Positions 19,467-31,654 of a DNA stretch of 40,944 bases are shown here, in pieces; within the stretch, counting starts at the first letter, position 1; each line of letters starts with the position of its first letter. The stretch is from Stagonosporopsis chrysanthemi (Eukaryota; Ascomycota; Dothideomycetes; Pleosporales; Didymellaceae): positions 1-40,944 of the forward strand of contig JAFISE010000226.1 of NCBI GenBank assembly GCA_022560025.1, in the 5' to 3' direction. The notes under the pieces are model-generated. The model was not told where the DNA came from, did no database searches, and saw only the letters and a list, made by a program, of their open reading frames with translations. The position numbers were made by a program, and so were the translations under genes.

Positions 19467-22256
19467 TCAACGGCCCCAGGGCGACATGCGTTTCCCAGGT
19501 GCCCCAGAGCCTGAACCACCTGGTGCTTCCTCGAGGCTGCGGCGCGAGCCGCCGGCGCCAATTTCGCTCATCTGGAAGAGGAGCGGCTCGTCGTCTTCTG
19601 CAGTGAGACCGCGGCTCGAGAAGCTGTAGCGGTTCGGCCGCTCAGTGGAGCTTGTGGCGCCAGACGATGAGCCGTGCGAAAAGAAGCTTGTGCGGCCGCG
19701 AGAGCTGCCGGAGTATGTTCCGCGTTTGACAGGCATGATGGAGGACGACGACGGGCGCTGTGGACCTTGGTCGAGAGGATCGATCTCTCCGGAGCCCTCG
19801 CCGTCCTGAGGCCCGCTGTTCCCAGTTTCTATCAACAAGTCGCTCGGAGTCAGCTCTTTGGCGCGCCCAACATCTGTAAGTGGTACGCTGGCTGCGCGTC
19901 CATAAATGTCAGGGTCGTCTTCAGGAAGATTGCGATCTCGCTGTGCAACCGAGCTTGAGCGGCGAGCATAGTTTCGCTCCCAGTGTCGCGGTGAAGTCGG
20001 GATGTCAATGGCGTTTGTGCTTGGGTCGGCCCCATCGTTCGACTCGTGCGCCTCGGAAGCCTCCTGCTCACGATTGGGTCGCGATGATCGACTGCGTCGG
20101 GGCATTGGCTCATATTCAATGATGCTGTTTGCACTGAGACGAGATGGGATGGCTGGTGTGTGTGGTGTATGAGGCGAAATTGGCTTGCCCGGAGACGAGG
20201 CTGTGGAGAACGATGTTCCAGCAATCATGGCAGGAACGCTGGATAGCTGACGGCTAGAGGATGAGGATGATCGGTGCAACATGGTGGAAGAAGAGACAGA
20301 GTCGGAGAGCGCCGCATGGGAGTCTTTGAGACGTTGATACTTAGACAACTGGGCCGTGGTCCTACGCATGGCAGACTCTTTGGAAGCATTGTCGTTGCGG
20401 TTGAAGCTCTTCAGCTCCTTCTTTGCCTCGAGAAGCTTCAAGAAGTCCGAGATGTTGTCATCGTCTGACTTGACCTCGCCGGAACTGCCACCTTCCCCTT
20501 CATTCAACATGTCCGAGCCACGCTGCAATGAAGACGCTACGCTACCCTTGCCGCTGCTCAGGTTGTCATCCTCAGTCTTGCTGCCGCCACTGGTGGAGAA
20601 GCGATTACGTCGATGTCCAAAACTACTGCTGTATTTGATGGGAGCAGGTCGTGGTGAACTCGACGCGGACGAGATGATGGCTGTGTCATAGGGCAACGAC
20701 GGGGTCCTTAATGCTTGTTGAGGGAGCGCAGTCAACGAAGTCCGGTTGCGGGGTTGAAGTAGTGGGTTGGGAGTGGCAGTGCGTCCGAACGAACTGCTTG
20801 GCCGGCCTAGTGAACTGCCTGGTGAAGGGAACGCCGCAGGACCAGGGGCAGGGGACGACGATAGCGAGCCAGCCTTGAACGGTTGAAACGAAACTGATGT
20901 GCGTCGCTGCGGATACTGTGGGACCTCGCCAGTACGCAAAGACGATTTCGAGCCTTGGGCGGTGCGATGGTTTGGGGGCAGCTTTTGTGGGGGTGAGTCA
21001 GTGGGCGACTCGGTGGGCATGTCGCGCACGGCACGGAGAGCTGAGATTGGACTCGTTCCTGTCGCAGGTCCAACTTGATGAAATGTGGATAAGCTACCAT
21101 ACGCTTGTCCAATATCAGGTGTCTCTTGCGTGTGCATTTTGTTGACCGGAAGAGAACCAGGCACTGCCCCCCGCTGTGGCTGATCGAAGTACGTATTGTC
21201 CAGCCCCATGAATTCAGAGCTTAGCAAAGACTCCGAATCTTCGATGCTGAATTCGCAATTCGTACGGTATTGCACAGATATACTCAAGGGTCCAACTGGC
21301 GAATGAGAAGGTCCGAAGTCTTGACGTTCTGTGACAGGCTCTTCAGATTGATACAGCGGCAGGCTCAGCGTGTCAACATGAGGACTCTTGAAATCGCCGT
21401 TTGTGATGCGGTACGCCAATCTGAGGGCAGGCGAATTCGCAGGTTGCTTGGCAACGCTCTTATAGTACCTGAAAGCAGGGATGAAGCGTATGTAAGTATA
21501 CAATGCTCGGAACAAAACCACGGCTTTCTTGTAGACGTTCGGCAGCGGGTCGTTGAGCTCCGCAGGGTGCACCGAAGATTTATCGCCGACGTTGATGGTC
21601 CAGCGCTCGAGCAGAATCTGTGTTGCCTTGACGGAGCGGCCTGAAGAGGCATTGTCGAGTGCCCGAGACACATCCCATCTCTTCCCGTCCTCGTCACGAA
21701 TGACCAGCGACTGCTTGTGTCCGAGTGCTTTCAGGTCAAGGTATACCTCGATGCAGAGAGGAGGATGCTGGCCGGCCATGGCGTCCATGCTCTTCCACTC
21801 GGCGAGTTGGTGCTGAACTTCATCGCTGTCGTCCAACACAACATTAAACTACACAAGTTGTCAGTGAGGTGTCGAAGGTGGTAAGCTGCTTGACGACTTG
21901 CCCACTTGTTCTGCTTGATGCCTCCGCTGGCGTTGTATGCTGGTGGTAATATGACACGTGATGATATGATGGTGAGGGCGGCTTTGGTGAAGAAGTTCTG
22001 GGAAGGCATTAGTGGGAAGTCACAGACTAGGCTGCGCGGGGAACTGTACCTGGATGACCTGGTTCACCTTCTGGCTATACCTCTGGTCTGCAGGAGCCAT
22101 ATCGCCTTCCTCGTCATCTGGACCTCTGTCGCTGTATGGATCGGTGTCTGAGTACGGCGAACCGTACCGCTGGTTGTTGGTTCGGGCAGGGTTTGTCTGG
22201 GGATTGGTGGCTGCCGAGGCTGTGCGCGGCGAAGAGCGTTGGTAGGAGGACTGCAT
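19467..22256 (-). CDS. atg13: Autophagy-related protein 13 (Atg13)
   Basis: Three exons on the minus strand (22256-22050, 21997-21902, 21848-19467) give 894 residues. Intron 1 is GT-AG, 52 nt; intron 2 is GC-AG, 53 nt. Joining gives SQKVNQVIQNFFTKAALTII and IKQNKWFNVVLDDSDEVQ, the HORMA-domain start of Atg13. The HORMA domain (about residues 58-300) includes LPNVYKKAVVLFRALYTYIRFIPAF and ends near GPLSISVQYRTNCEFSIEDSE. It recruits the Atg9/Atg14 side of autophagy initiation. The rest is a long Ser/Pro-rich disordered region expected to bind Atg1 and Atg17 and to be phosphorylated by TORC1 and PKA. The acidic C-terminal motif EDDEPLLFQMSEIG is typical of filamentous ascomycetes. The N terminus before HORMA is about 57 residues and low complexity. 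Confidence 0.95.
21849..21901 (-). other. GC-AG intron of atg13
   Basis: The donor reads TGG/GCAAGT and the acceptor TGTGTAG/TTT, with CTGAC near the 3' end as branch point. Every codon of the conserved KWFNV junction is restored only with the GC donor. The nearby GTGGGC site would shift the frame. Confidence 0.88.
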
Positions 22257-24583
22257 GGTGCGGGAGGGCTGCTGCAGGAACAGGTGCGGGCGGTATATGA
22301 GCGGCGGGTGCTGGGCAGCGTTATGGGCGATGCGGCGAATGCAGATGGGCGCCGGGAGCCATCACGAGCACAGGCGGCTGGGGTCAGCAGCGACAGTCAG
22401 AGATGTCGTTCAGATGCACACTCGGGGTGTCGCGCAGGCTGGGGCAGCTCAGGCAACAGCCATGTCGTTGATCTAGAGGGCGCGGAGATGGGTGGAGATA
22501 AGGCTGTGAGCTTTGAGCACCTTGGATGCGAGGTACCAGCACTCGGAAGGGCCACCAACGTCGATATGCAGATGTCGCTCTTGAGTGTCAACTAGCGCGC
22601 TGCCTGGCACACGGCGGTCCAGCGTGGTCTGACGGGCAAACAGCGTAGGGGCGGTATCAATGTGTGTCGAGTTGAAGGTGTGACCGTTGAGCGTGACTCC
22701 GGCTGCGATGACGCCGGCTAGCTCCAGACAAGGGCCGCTGATAGAGAACTGATCGGGAACGCAGTCGCCAGTCACAGGGGTTGAGGCAGACGCAAGAGTC
22801 AGAGATGTCAAGACGAGCTGGAGAGTGCGAGTGTCCCTAGTCTATGGCGTCTTCATCCAAGCTCAGCGATTCCGGGGAAGCTGGTCCTCGCCTTCTTTGG
22901 TGATAGCTGCTGGTCGGTGCAGAGCAAGCCTCACCACAATGCGGCCTGCGCGCTATCACCGCCTAGCCTCGACGATAAGGGACCTCGATGGACCGACTGC
23001 ACGCGCTGCAGTGCTGCAGTGCGGCAGTGCTGCTCAACAAAGCCAGCGCACTGCTTGCGTGCTGGCCTCGTCCAGGCCGACTCGATATCTCGTCTTCTGA
23101 AGCTGCACAATGTTGCCGCGGCTGGCTGTCATCTTGCGAGATCGCACGCCATTGGCCGCGGCCGCACCACCGTTCCACGCGCCTCACCTTCCTTCGTGCA
23201 CCACCAACACGAACCGAGCTTGACCGGTAACGCAGGACGCGCTGGAAGCTTTCTGTGCGACGTTCAGCCCCGGTGAAAACGCACTTTTCGTGCCCGGAAA
23301 GCTGCCTGGCACTAAGCGGACACTCACTGGTCAAGGGCCATCTCACTAGGCAGCTTCATTGTCCTGGAGGACCTGGAGGGAAAGTCTTGGCAGTGGGCTC
23401 ATCTCGTTGTGAGGTTGCATGTCCGTCAATGCCCTCACTGCTGTTCGGACACACATACGCAGTTATGACGGGTGTTCTCTCTGGCGTCTTCAAAGTCTGA
23501 GACGACTTGGCGGTTCACTGTGTGCTTTCTTGCATCAGGCCGAAGGCAGTCTTGCCCAAGGTTCAATGAATCAATTGACATCCGCGTGGCGTGTAGCACA
23601 GGGTGAACGCCAGCAAGGCTAATGTTCATTTTACGAGTACGGATCTAGACCTCGCCATTGTGTTGACGACCGTTTCCATGACATTGACCAACAGACGTCA
23701 AGCTCTAGATCTCTCGAGCACTTCTGCTGTTCACCGCCTGCGCGGTACTTGGCGCGTGTACATGAACGGCGATCCCCCAGACGCGTCAGAGGGTCAACTC
23801 ACTGTTGACGCAGTAGACACATCCGAGGTACGGCTGACTCTCACAATGGGACACCATCTCTTCCATCACGCCGTCGTAGTGATGTCGGCCTCCACGGCGC
23901 GAGGATGGCAGCTCGTGGAGAGCACTGATCGCTGATTGGCTGACTCATAACGAGCATCGAGGACACATCCCACGAACAGCCCCATCGCTCTCGGTACCCC
24001 GCTGGCTGTGATCGCATATAAGCGACGCGTTCCATACTTCTTTCATCTTCACCAGACGCCGCGGCTGCGAATCGTATATTGCCTCTAAAGAGATCGTTGT
24101 GGCTGACAGAAGCTACGGCTAACCCCACCACTCCCTGCATCGTCATAGACCAAGGTAGCACATATCATACACCCAATACGGTAGACCAAAAGCAATAGCG
24201 GCAGCTCACCCAGGTTGATCGTTTCGAAAGTTATCAGACAAGCGATCATCTCGAAGATTCCTACTCAATATCGCGTCCATTCGCCACCCCACTAGATACT
24301 CGCACAATTGACTCGAGCAGCCGCGTTCGACCTACTTGCCACTCGCCGCGATCCAACCTTTACAAACATCCACGCGCCGAAATTGCGACACGCATACGAT
24401 AATACCCCGATCGTTTACACACTATCTACGGGATAGATCAGCCGGACAGACGCGTTCGGCGCACCTTTTGGAGTTCCACCCTAGTTTCGCAGCCAGCACC
24501 TTTAAACACGCTTTGGTCCAGAGATCGTAGCGAGGGGCAGGCACTTGTCGAAACTCCGGTAGACTCCCACCCACGTTTGGCAC
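22257..24583. promoter_or_regulatory. Long upstream region between divergent atg13 and the IBtk-like gene
   Basis: About 2.3 kb without a convincing gene. A TATA-like ATATAA (24017-24022) lies about 560 bp before the IBtk-like ATG, so that gene may have a long 5' UTR. A minus-strand open frame ending at 22473 has a signal-peptide-like start but no ATG (see findings). A + strand frame (23603-23935) has no recognised features. Confidence 0.45.
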
Positions 24584-27500
24584 ATGAGCGGCTATCTCTG
24601 GAAATACTTCCTCGAAGATGACGTCGACAACTTCCGGAATGTCGTCGCATCCAGCACACAGTCGTCCCGCGCCGGCGCACAGAGAAGCCATGCTGGCTGG
24701 CAGAGCGCGGCAGCCGGCGCCGCGGTGAACAGCAGCCCGGGCAGTTATAATGCTTCACCAATGCTAGGCGCGAAGGGGCGCAGAACGGCCTTGAGTGCAG
24801 GCATATCAATGACTCGCCACGATATCAATAGTCGCGACTCGGCAGGTCTCACGATATTGCATCACGCGGCGTCCTCGACTTCTGAGAGCGCTATCGATTT
24901 TGCTCAGATCTTGCTGGAGCATCAGTGGACGGACTTGTACATTCAAGACGCGGAGAACGGTTGGACACCCCTACATCGTGCCTTCTACTTCGGAAATATC
25001 GCTACTGCCCGTCTCATATTGAATCGGGACGCCCAGGATATACTCGGCCAGGGTCATGGAGGGTTTAATCAGCATGCGCGTGGTTTGGTCAAAATCAAGG
25101 ATAAAGAAGGTTACGGTCCTCTGGATTTGTTTTCTATGACAATCAAAGATCGCACTCTACGTCCGGAGGAAGCGCCTATGTTTGACTCGGACTCCGATGA
25201 TGAGGTGGCTCATGGCGACAGCGGAGACATGGATGATGAGCTTCGCAGACGCCTGATCACCCCTACGACTCTCCTCGGTGGCGACGAGGTTTACACTTTT
25301 GGCAGCAACAAGAATGTAACCCTTGGTTTTGGTGACCAGGACGATCGGGCATATCCTGAGCGCGTGATCCTGCGCAGACCAGATCACCTCCTGCGACGAT
25401 TCTATAATGAGGATCGTGAGAGGCACAATCAATTCTGGACTGCAATGGGGGTCCCTGTACAGGACATTGGCACGCAAACACCCAAAGGCACTGTCGATCT
25501 ACCTACGCATATTCGGAACACCCCCATCGTTATTCAGGACGTACAAATGTCGAAGTTGCACACCGCAGTCCTTACCACAGACCCTGTCTCGAACTTGTAC
25601 ATGTGTGGGCATGGAACTGGAGGACGCTTAGGCATTGGTAGTGAGACTACAAGCTACCAGTTTACCTGTGTGGAAGGTGGGGGTCTGGGCCAGAAGAAGG
25701 TCGCTGCGATAGCCCTCGGACAGAATCACACCCTAGCCATCACTGACGAAGGCGAGACCTACTCTTGGGGCAACAACGCCTTTGGCCAATTGGGGTACAG
25801 CTTGCCGAAACCCTCGCTCAAAGACGACGATCCTATCTCGACACTGCCGATGCAGATTTTCGGCCCTCTGAAACGCGAAGCGGTGATTGGCGTCGCGGCT
25901 TCGCGCATACATTCTGTTGTTCACAGCGCAATATCCTTGTACACTTTTGGCAAGAACGAAGGACAGCTGGGCATCGTCGACTCTGACGCCCGATCATTAG
26001 AGATGCAAGTCACTCCTCGCAAGATCGCCGCATCTCTATTTTCATCGCCCATTGCCGCCGTCTCCGCTATCGACGGAGCTTCGATCTGCATGCTTGAGAA
26101 CCGAGAAGTGTGGGTATTTGCCAACTACGGATACTCAAAGCTCAACTTCGCACTTGACGGTTTTACGAGCAGCTTCCTCAAGGAAAGCTGGCTTACAACA
26201 AAATATGATACAGCGCCAAATCGTATTCACAAAATTACGTCAGGAGGTGACACCATCTGTGCCTTGTCAACATCTGGTGAGGTATTCACCGTGGCTGTAA
26301 GTCGTCGTTCAGATGGAAACCAGGACGCAAATACATCCACAACAAACCCCAAGCAAATTCGCAAGGCTCTCTCAGCACCATATCGCATTTGGTCCTCGAA
26401 GAAAAGCCACATGGCTGCAAGAGATGTTGATGTGGACCAGGATGGCTCCATCATCCTCACTACCGAGGCTGGTACTGTATGGAGACGCACAAAAAGAGCG
26501 ACGATTAAGAGTGCAAACACAACAGCCGCATTTGAGCTGAAGCCCAAGGACTACAAATTCCAACGTGTAGCTGGCCTTACTCGCGTCGTCGCTGTTCGAG
26601 CATCAGCATTCGGAGCGTACGCCGCCGTCCGAAAGGACTGTGATGTGACACGCAATCAAATTGGGGTTGATGAACCGGGCCTATGGGAAGATTTGGCGCC
26701 TTTACTCTCTTTCTATGATTTGCACAACTATGAAGAGTCGTCGGACGACGAAGAGCCAATCCCGAGATACTGGAACCGACCTGGTCAATCGCAAGCTCTT
26801 CACAAACGTGTGCTGAAGTCGAAAGATCTTGAGGAAGAGGTTCTAGACGTCTTGAAACAGGCGTCGATGACCTCGGAAAACAAATACGATATGATTATTG
26901 GGAGTACTCTGTCGGACGTCCGCCTTCCAGTGCACGAGTTCGTCTTGTCCAGCCGTTCCCGGGTCTTTAGAGATGCTATGCTGGACTTTCGTTTGAAGAG
27001 CTCTCAGCACATCGTTCCCGAATTGTTCACCATTAGCAGGCATGGTGACTCCCCCCTTGTGATGTTTCAAGGGTTGGACTTTTTGACCATATTCGACTTG
27101 GTACTTTATGCCTACACAGATTCCATAGTCGATTTCTGGAATGTCACTCGACAAGCGCCGAACTTGGCCTTCCGCTATCGCTCCATCCGAACGGAGCTTA
27201 TGAAGGTTGCGTCTCGACTGGAACTGCGTCAGCTAGAGCCAGCCGTACGGCAGATGGTCCATCCTCGACGCTCACTGCAGGTGGACATGGAACTTGCCAT
27301 TAAGGAGCCTTCGTTCTTCGAGAGTGGTGACATCATTGTCGACCTTGCTGATGGAGAGATGGTACTGCACTCTGACATTGTATGCCAACGATGTCCCTTC
27401 TTTGAAGGATTGTTCAGGGGCCGTGCTGGTGGTCAATGGCTGTCAGGACGACGAGAGGGCTCGGCGCCACTTCGCATAGATCTGACAAACGTCGAGGCTC

Positions 27501-29709
27501 ATCTTTTCAAGCTCGTTGTTCGACATTTATACACTGATGCTGGCGAAGAGATCTTCGATGAAGTTACGAGCGAGGATCTCAATGATTTGCTTGCGCTAGA
27601 CGAACTCTTGGATCATGTCATGGATGTCATGTCCGTTGCCAATGAGCTGATGCTTGATCGCCTGTCGCAGATTTGTCAGAGGCTTGTCGGTCGTTATGGT
27701 ATGTTATCTGACTTAACATCTATGAGTCAAGCTTACAACGACATCAGTAAATGCTCGCAATGTATGCTCACTGCTTACTGCTGTTGCGCCCAGCTCCGTA
27801 TCAGAGTTTAAAGATGCAGCCCTCGAGTATGTCTGCCTCAGCTTGGAGGCAGTCATGCAAAATGGGTAAGTGATATGCTGTCTCAATGGGTATCTCGCAT
27901 ATTCTAACTCTATGTAGTTCTTTGGATGAGCTTGATGATGATCTTCTGTACGAGTTGAACCAGGTTGCGCGTGAAAATCAGCTCGCTTACTTGCCCTTTG
28001 CAAGAAGTGGACGCGCCGAGGCTCTACTTTTCGAGCAGCACCCCGAGCTTGCAGAGAAGATCGAGAGAGGGAAACGAGCAAAGATCGATGCAATCGTGCT
28101 TTCCAACAAGTACGCCATTGCTGACACACCATCAACATCTTTCAGGGCGCAGAGTTTGGAAGAGATGTCAGCGTCTTTTCTTCGTCAACGTAACCGGAGG
28201 CGGGTGTCTAATCACATGAAGAGCGAGGCAAAGAGCCCAGCATTGACACCACAACTGAAGGGCAAGAACTCAGCAGTTGATCTTATGTTCGAAATGTCCG
28301 ATGGCGAAGATGAGGACCTTGGCACAGCGGAGAAAATCAAGCCTCCGCTATTCACTGAGGGTCAAGAGAAGTTCAGTGATCAGGTGGTTGGCACATCCGA
28401 GTCGTCATGGCCCACTAGACTCAGGCCACAGCAGCCCAACCTTCAAGACAACATTGAAGATGGCTTTATATCGCCCAGCTCCCTCCCTCCAAGCGCACTG
28501 CCAGGAACAAGGTCACCGGGCCAGCCCTGGGGAACGACCGCACTAGCTAGCGCAAAGCTCGATCTCAAGAACATCATGGCGCAGGCCTCGAGTGACAAAC
28601 CTTCTGGTCTTGCTCTTGGTCTTGCCCAAGTGGAGAGGGACCGCGCACGTGCTGCTCAGCCTAAGATGTCGCAAAAGGAACGCAAGCGGCTCCAACAAGC
28701 TCAACAGCAGGGACTCAAGATAGAAGCTGCGCAGCCAGCGCAACCAGCTGTATCGCCCTGGCAGGCTGCGTCTCACAGAAAGCCAAGCGCAAATCAGATT
28801 CTTGCTCCTTCTGCAGCAACGCCTCCGGCACAATCGCCCTCACCTCAGTCAATACCGGAGCCTTCGCGAGCTCAGAGCACCCCACAATTGACCATGCGTC
28901 AAACGATTGCCAAAGGCAAAGAAAAGGGGAAAGGGAAAGATAAAGAGACAAGCACGCAAGATGGATCATCGCCATCTCGACCCGCTGCATCTGAGCGTGG
29001 TATGTCCGTCTCGAACACTCCAATTCCTGTACCTATGTCTGTTCGACACATACCGCTACCGTCCCATTCGCCTACTTCACCAAGCCAGAACCTCAGCATA
29101 ATGGAAATCCTGTCCCTCCAGGAAGCTGAGAAGACATCCATCCGCGACGCTGCTGCCAAGCGCAGTCTCGAGGAGATCCAGCAGGAACAGGAATTCCAGC
29201 AGTGGTGGGAGGCAGAGAGCAAGCGCGCCATCGAGCAAGAAGAGCAGGCCAAGAGGGCTGCACAACGTGCAGCAAAACCGGCTGGAAGGGGGAGAGGAAA
29301 GGCTCGCGGCGGCGGCGCACTAGTTGCTGCTGATGCTAAGAAGAAGGTTGGCGAAGGGAAGAAGGAGAAGAAGGGCGACGCTGATGATACCCAGCGGAAG
29401 GAGAAGGCGCCTAAACCGCGAGGGCCCAAGACACAGGCTCTGGCGCAGCCTCAGCCTAAGCCTGCAGCTCCAGGTGCGCAAGCTGCTGCAGTACAAACAC
29501 CAAACCCAGAGGCTCCTGCATTCATGCCCCCGACTGGCTCGACTGGAGCTAGAGCCGACGGTGGTATTTACAGTAGCCGCAATAGAGGTCGTGGAGGTCA
29601 CCGTGGGGCACGAGGCGGTGCTGGCGGTGCCGCAACGGGCAATAGACCCCCGGCGCCACCCAGAAACGTCCAGAGCGCACCTGCTGCGCCCGCTCAGCAG
29701 GTGATGTAG
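24584..29709 (+). CDS. Large ankyrin-RCC1-BTB-BTB protein (IBtk-like)
   Basis: Three exons (24584-27698, 27748-27865, 27918-29709) give 1674 residues. The introns are 49 and 52 nt, both GT-AG. Joining gives VGRYVNARNVCSLLTAVAPS and VMQNGSLDELDDDLLYELN, which restores one long frame. Domain order: ankyrin repeats (about 80-155; GLTILHHAAS, GWTPLHRAFYFGN), an RCC1-type propeller (about 235-590; EVYTFGSNKNVTLGFG, SWGNNAFGQLGYS), a first BTB (about 768-880; LPVHEFVLSSRSRVFRDAML), a second BTB (about 915-1035; MVLHSDIVCQRCPFFEGLF), then a disordered tail. The tail has a conserved helix LEEIQQEQEFQQWWEAESKR (about 1493) and ends in Arg-Gly-rich sequence (RGRGGHRGARGGAGG). This architecture is that of human IBtk, an adaptor for CUL3 ubiquitin ligase; the same role here is inference. 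Confidence 0.93.
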
Positions 29710-29965
29710 TTGTACCGAATTGCATAATTTCCTATAGTATTAGACAGCGAATGCACTGATACCCTCCATGCAGTTCTAGAACTTATGAGTTGGGTTTGTC
29801 TTTCAACTAAACCCGTCACCCGCAGCTGTCTATCGTCAGGCAACTTTCAGTTGAACATTCGAACAGGACCACCTCTCAAACTTGCTGTCAATCGCCTTCA
29901 GGCCGCATCAACGCCTACGGCTGTCTGTCATCTGATCAAGACGTCAGTTCACGAGCTCACTGTAG
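29710..29965. other. Spacer after the IBtk-like gene
   Basis: This holds the 3' UTR of the IBtk-like gene and possibly the eroded 5' end of the decayed gene that follows. A frame open over 29785-29994 is not convincing. Confidence 0.4.
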
Positions 29966-30844
29966 ACATCCTCGGATGCCATCGAGGGTTGTGATGCCGA
30001 CGTTTCTGACTTGTATCCCACCGACCTTATCGTGGACATCTCAGATATCGTGGCCGAGAAGGGTAGCACGGCCAGCGGATAACACTCTCATCACTGCCAT
30101 CGATTGTCAACGTCAAGAACTGTCGTAAGAAGCACTCATCGAATTCGATCAAGGTGTGTTTGCATACCTACCGTCAGGTTCAGAAAGCAGTGGAAGAACT
30201 CTCAAGGCTCTTCTCCTACCAACCATACACGACGAGACTTCTGTGCGAGACGCTCTACCAGCCCAGAACATCGATACCTCTGCCCGACTCCATCTCAACT
30301 CTCCCAAAGGCGTCAACCACTACATTCAACTGGGTAGCCTTGTCAACTATGTCGACAAGCGTCCGTCTACAAACCCTCCTAACGCGCCGAGATCAATGTC
30401 ATCGATACCAACGCTCGCAAGGCTGACCTGATCTTTGATCCTGGTGAATCCAACCTTCCGAACCCAACCACGGACGCCACTATTCATGGTGCCCCAGCAG
30501 AGTATTGGATCTATCGTCTGAAGATTCTGTATGCTCATCACGACAAGCGTACCTTGCAGAAGATTTGGCATTCGACATGCCACGAGTAGAGCTTATTCTT
30601 GCTTGCCGTTCCAATGAACAACCAGACATGGACGAACGGTCTTTTCAAACAAAGTTTCCAATCAGCACCCGATCTTCGTGCTTAGACCGCTTGTCTACGA
30701 GGATCATTGCCAATCTTCTTTCTCCTGGAACTGGATCTCGACATGGCTAACAGACTATGCAAGGACATGAACATGGACATTGACATGGACTTCGGCATGG
30801 ACTTCGACCGCCAGACCCCAGATGGCGCCAGAGAGTGGCGGTGA
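29966..30844 (+). pseudogene. Decayed protein-coding gene of unknown family, several frames
   Basis: Protein-like sequence continues on + through three frame changes and two in-frame stops. Piece A (29966-30079) has DADVSDLYPTDLIVDISDIV. Piece B-C (30078 to about 30385) carries TAA at 30126, then EALIEFDQGVFAYLPSGSES and SPKGVNHYIQLGSLVNYVDK. Piece D (30389-30682) has ARKADLIFDPGESNLPNP and GAPAEYWIYRLKILYAHHDK, stops at TAG 30587, and resumes with NNQTWTNGLFKQSFQSAPDL. Piece E (30681-30767) has RPLVYEDHCQSSFSWNWIST. A last piece ends at TGA 30842 after DFDRQTPDGAREW. Both nonsense codons could come from CAA or CAG by C-to-T change. I do not recognise the family and see no transposase, reverse transcriptase or helicase motif. 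Sequence error could explain some shifts, but not all of them easily. Confidence 0.5.
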
Positions 30845-30933
30845 TGGGACGCGGAGGCCGTGGCAGTGGCAGTGCAGATTGAGGCCAGAAATCATGTGAT
30901 AGGACAACACCAGGATTTTGATATCCTCATTAG

Positions 30934-31575
30934 TTACACCAGCAAATCTAGACCTTTCCGAATGCTCAAGTTGCTGTTGAAGGCGAGTGACGATACCCTG
31001 TTCTCTTTACTGCCCAAAGTGGCGAGTACCGGTTTCGCCCTGATCTCGATGACGCGTAAGAGAACGGCGTACAACATCTGCTCCCAAGTGCTGTTATCAA
31101 AGATGAGAGCCCCCTTGTCGCTGACGTCAACCTGGTATGTGATGGCTGAGAACATTACTTGCATCTGCACCGAACCGTGCATCAAGACATAAGCGAGCCG
31201 CCTGTTGGTCTGTTGCATCGGATAGATGTCGCCAAAGACTTCGATGTGCTGCAGCGGTTCGAATAGCTGGGCGTTCTTGTAAACATTAGTACGAAGCTTC
31301 TGCAGAAACTTTGCATGGTTGCGGGCGGTGAAGTGCTCATGATACTTACCGAAGTGCTCATGACACTCAACAGCATGTTCGGACGCTATCATCTCCTTGC
31401 GCTTCTTACGATTCTTAAGCCGGGCGGGCTTGGCTTCCACCTCGAAGTCGCTCTCGGTGTCGTCGTTGGCCGCTGTCTCGGCCAAGCTCTCAGGATCCTC
31501 ATGAGCAACTATGGTATGCTCAGCGTACATCTTTGCCTTGTGAAGATCCTCAGTTGACACTGGAATACTCATCAC
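30934..31575 (-). CDS. Hypothetical protein, 213 codons, possibly a gene fragment
   Basis: An uninterrupted minus-strand frame lies between two decayed + strand genes. It has an acidic-basic linker (TESDFEVEAKPARLKNRKKR), a His-rich stretch (VECHEHFGKYHEHF), and a folded-looking part (LFEPLQHIEVFGDIYPMQQT, then NRRLAYVLMHGSVQMQVMFS and SDKGALIFDNSTWEQMLYAV). The frame is also open upstream of the ATG as far as about 31629 (FDPNNPSPQIYNGNSTRV), so the real start may be spliced or lost. I do not recognise the family and see no signal peptide or membrane segment. It may be an intact small gene or an inverted piece of the decayed material around it. Confidence 0.38.
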   Translation of the reverse strand: MMSIPVSTEDLHKAKMYAEHTIVAHEDPESLAETAANDDTESDFEVEAKPARLKNRKKRKEMIASEHAVECHEHFGKYHEHFTARNHAKFLQKLRTNVYKNAQLFEPLQHIEVFGDIYPMQQTNRRLAYVLMHGSVQMQVMFSAITYQVDVSDKGALIFDNSTWEQMLYAVLLRVIEIRAKPVLATLGSKENRVSSLAFNSNLSIRKGLDLLV

Positions 31576-31654
31576 GCGCGTGCTATTCCCGTTGTAGATC
31601 TGTGGGCTGGGGTTGTTCGGGTCGAAATCCCCTCACAAAACTGTACAGCAGTCC

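Noticed and set aside
23603..23935. 110-codon + strand frame in the atg13/IBtk spacer
   Set aside because: It has no recognisable domain, signal peptide or conserved-looking block. Length is within chance for this composition.
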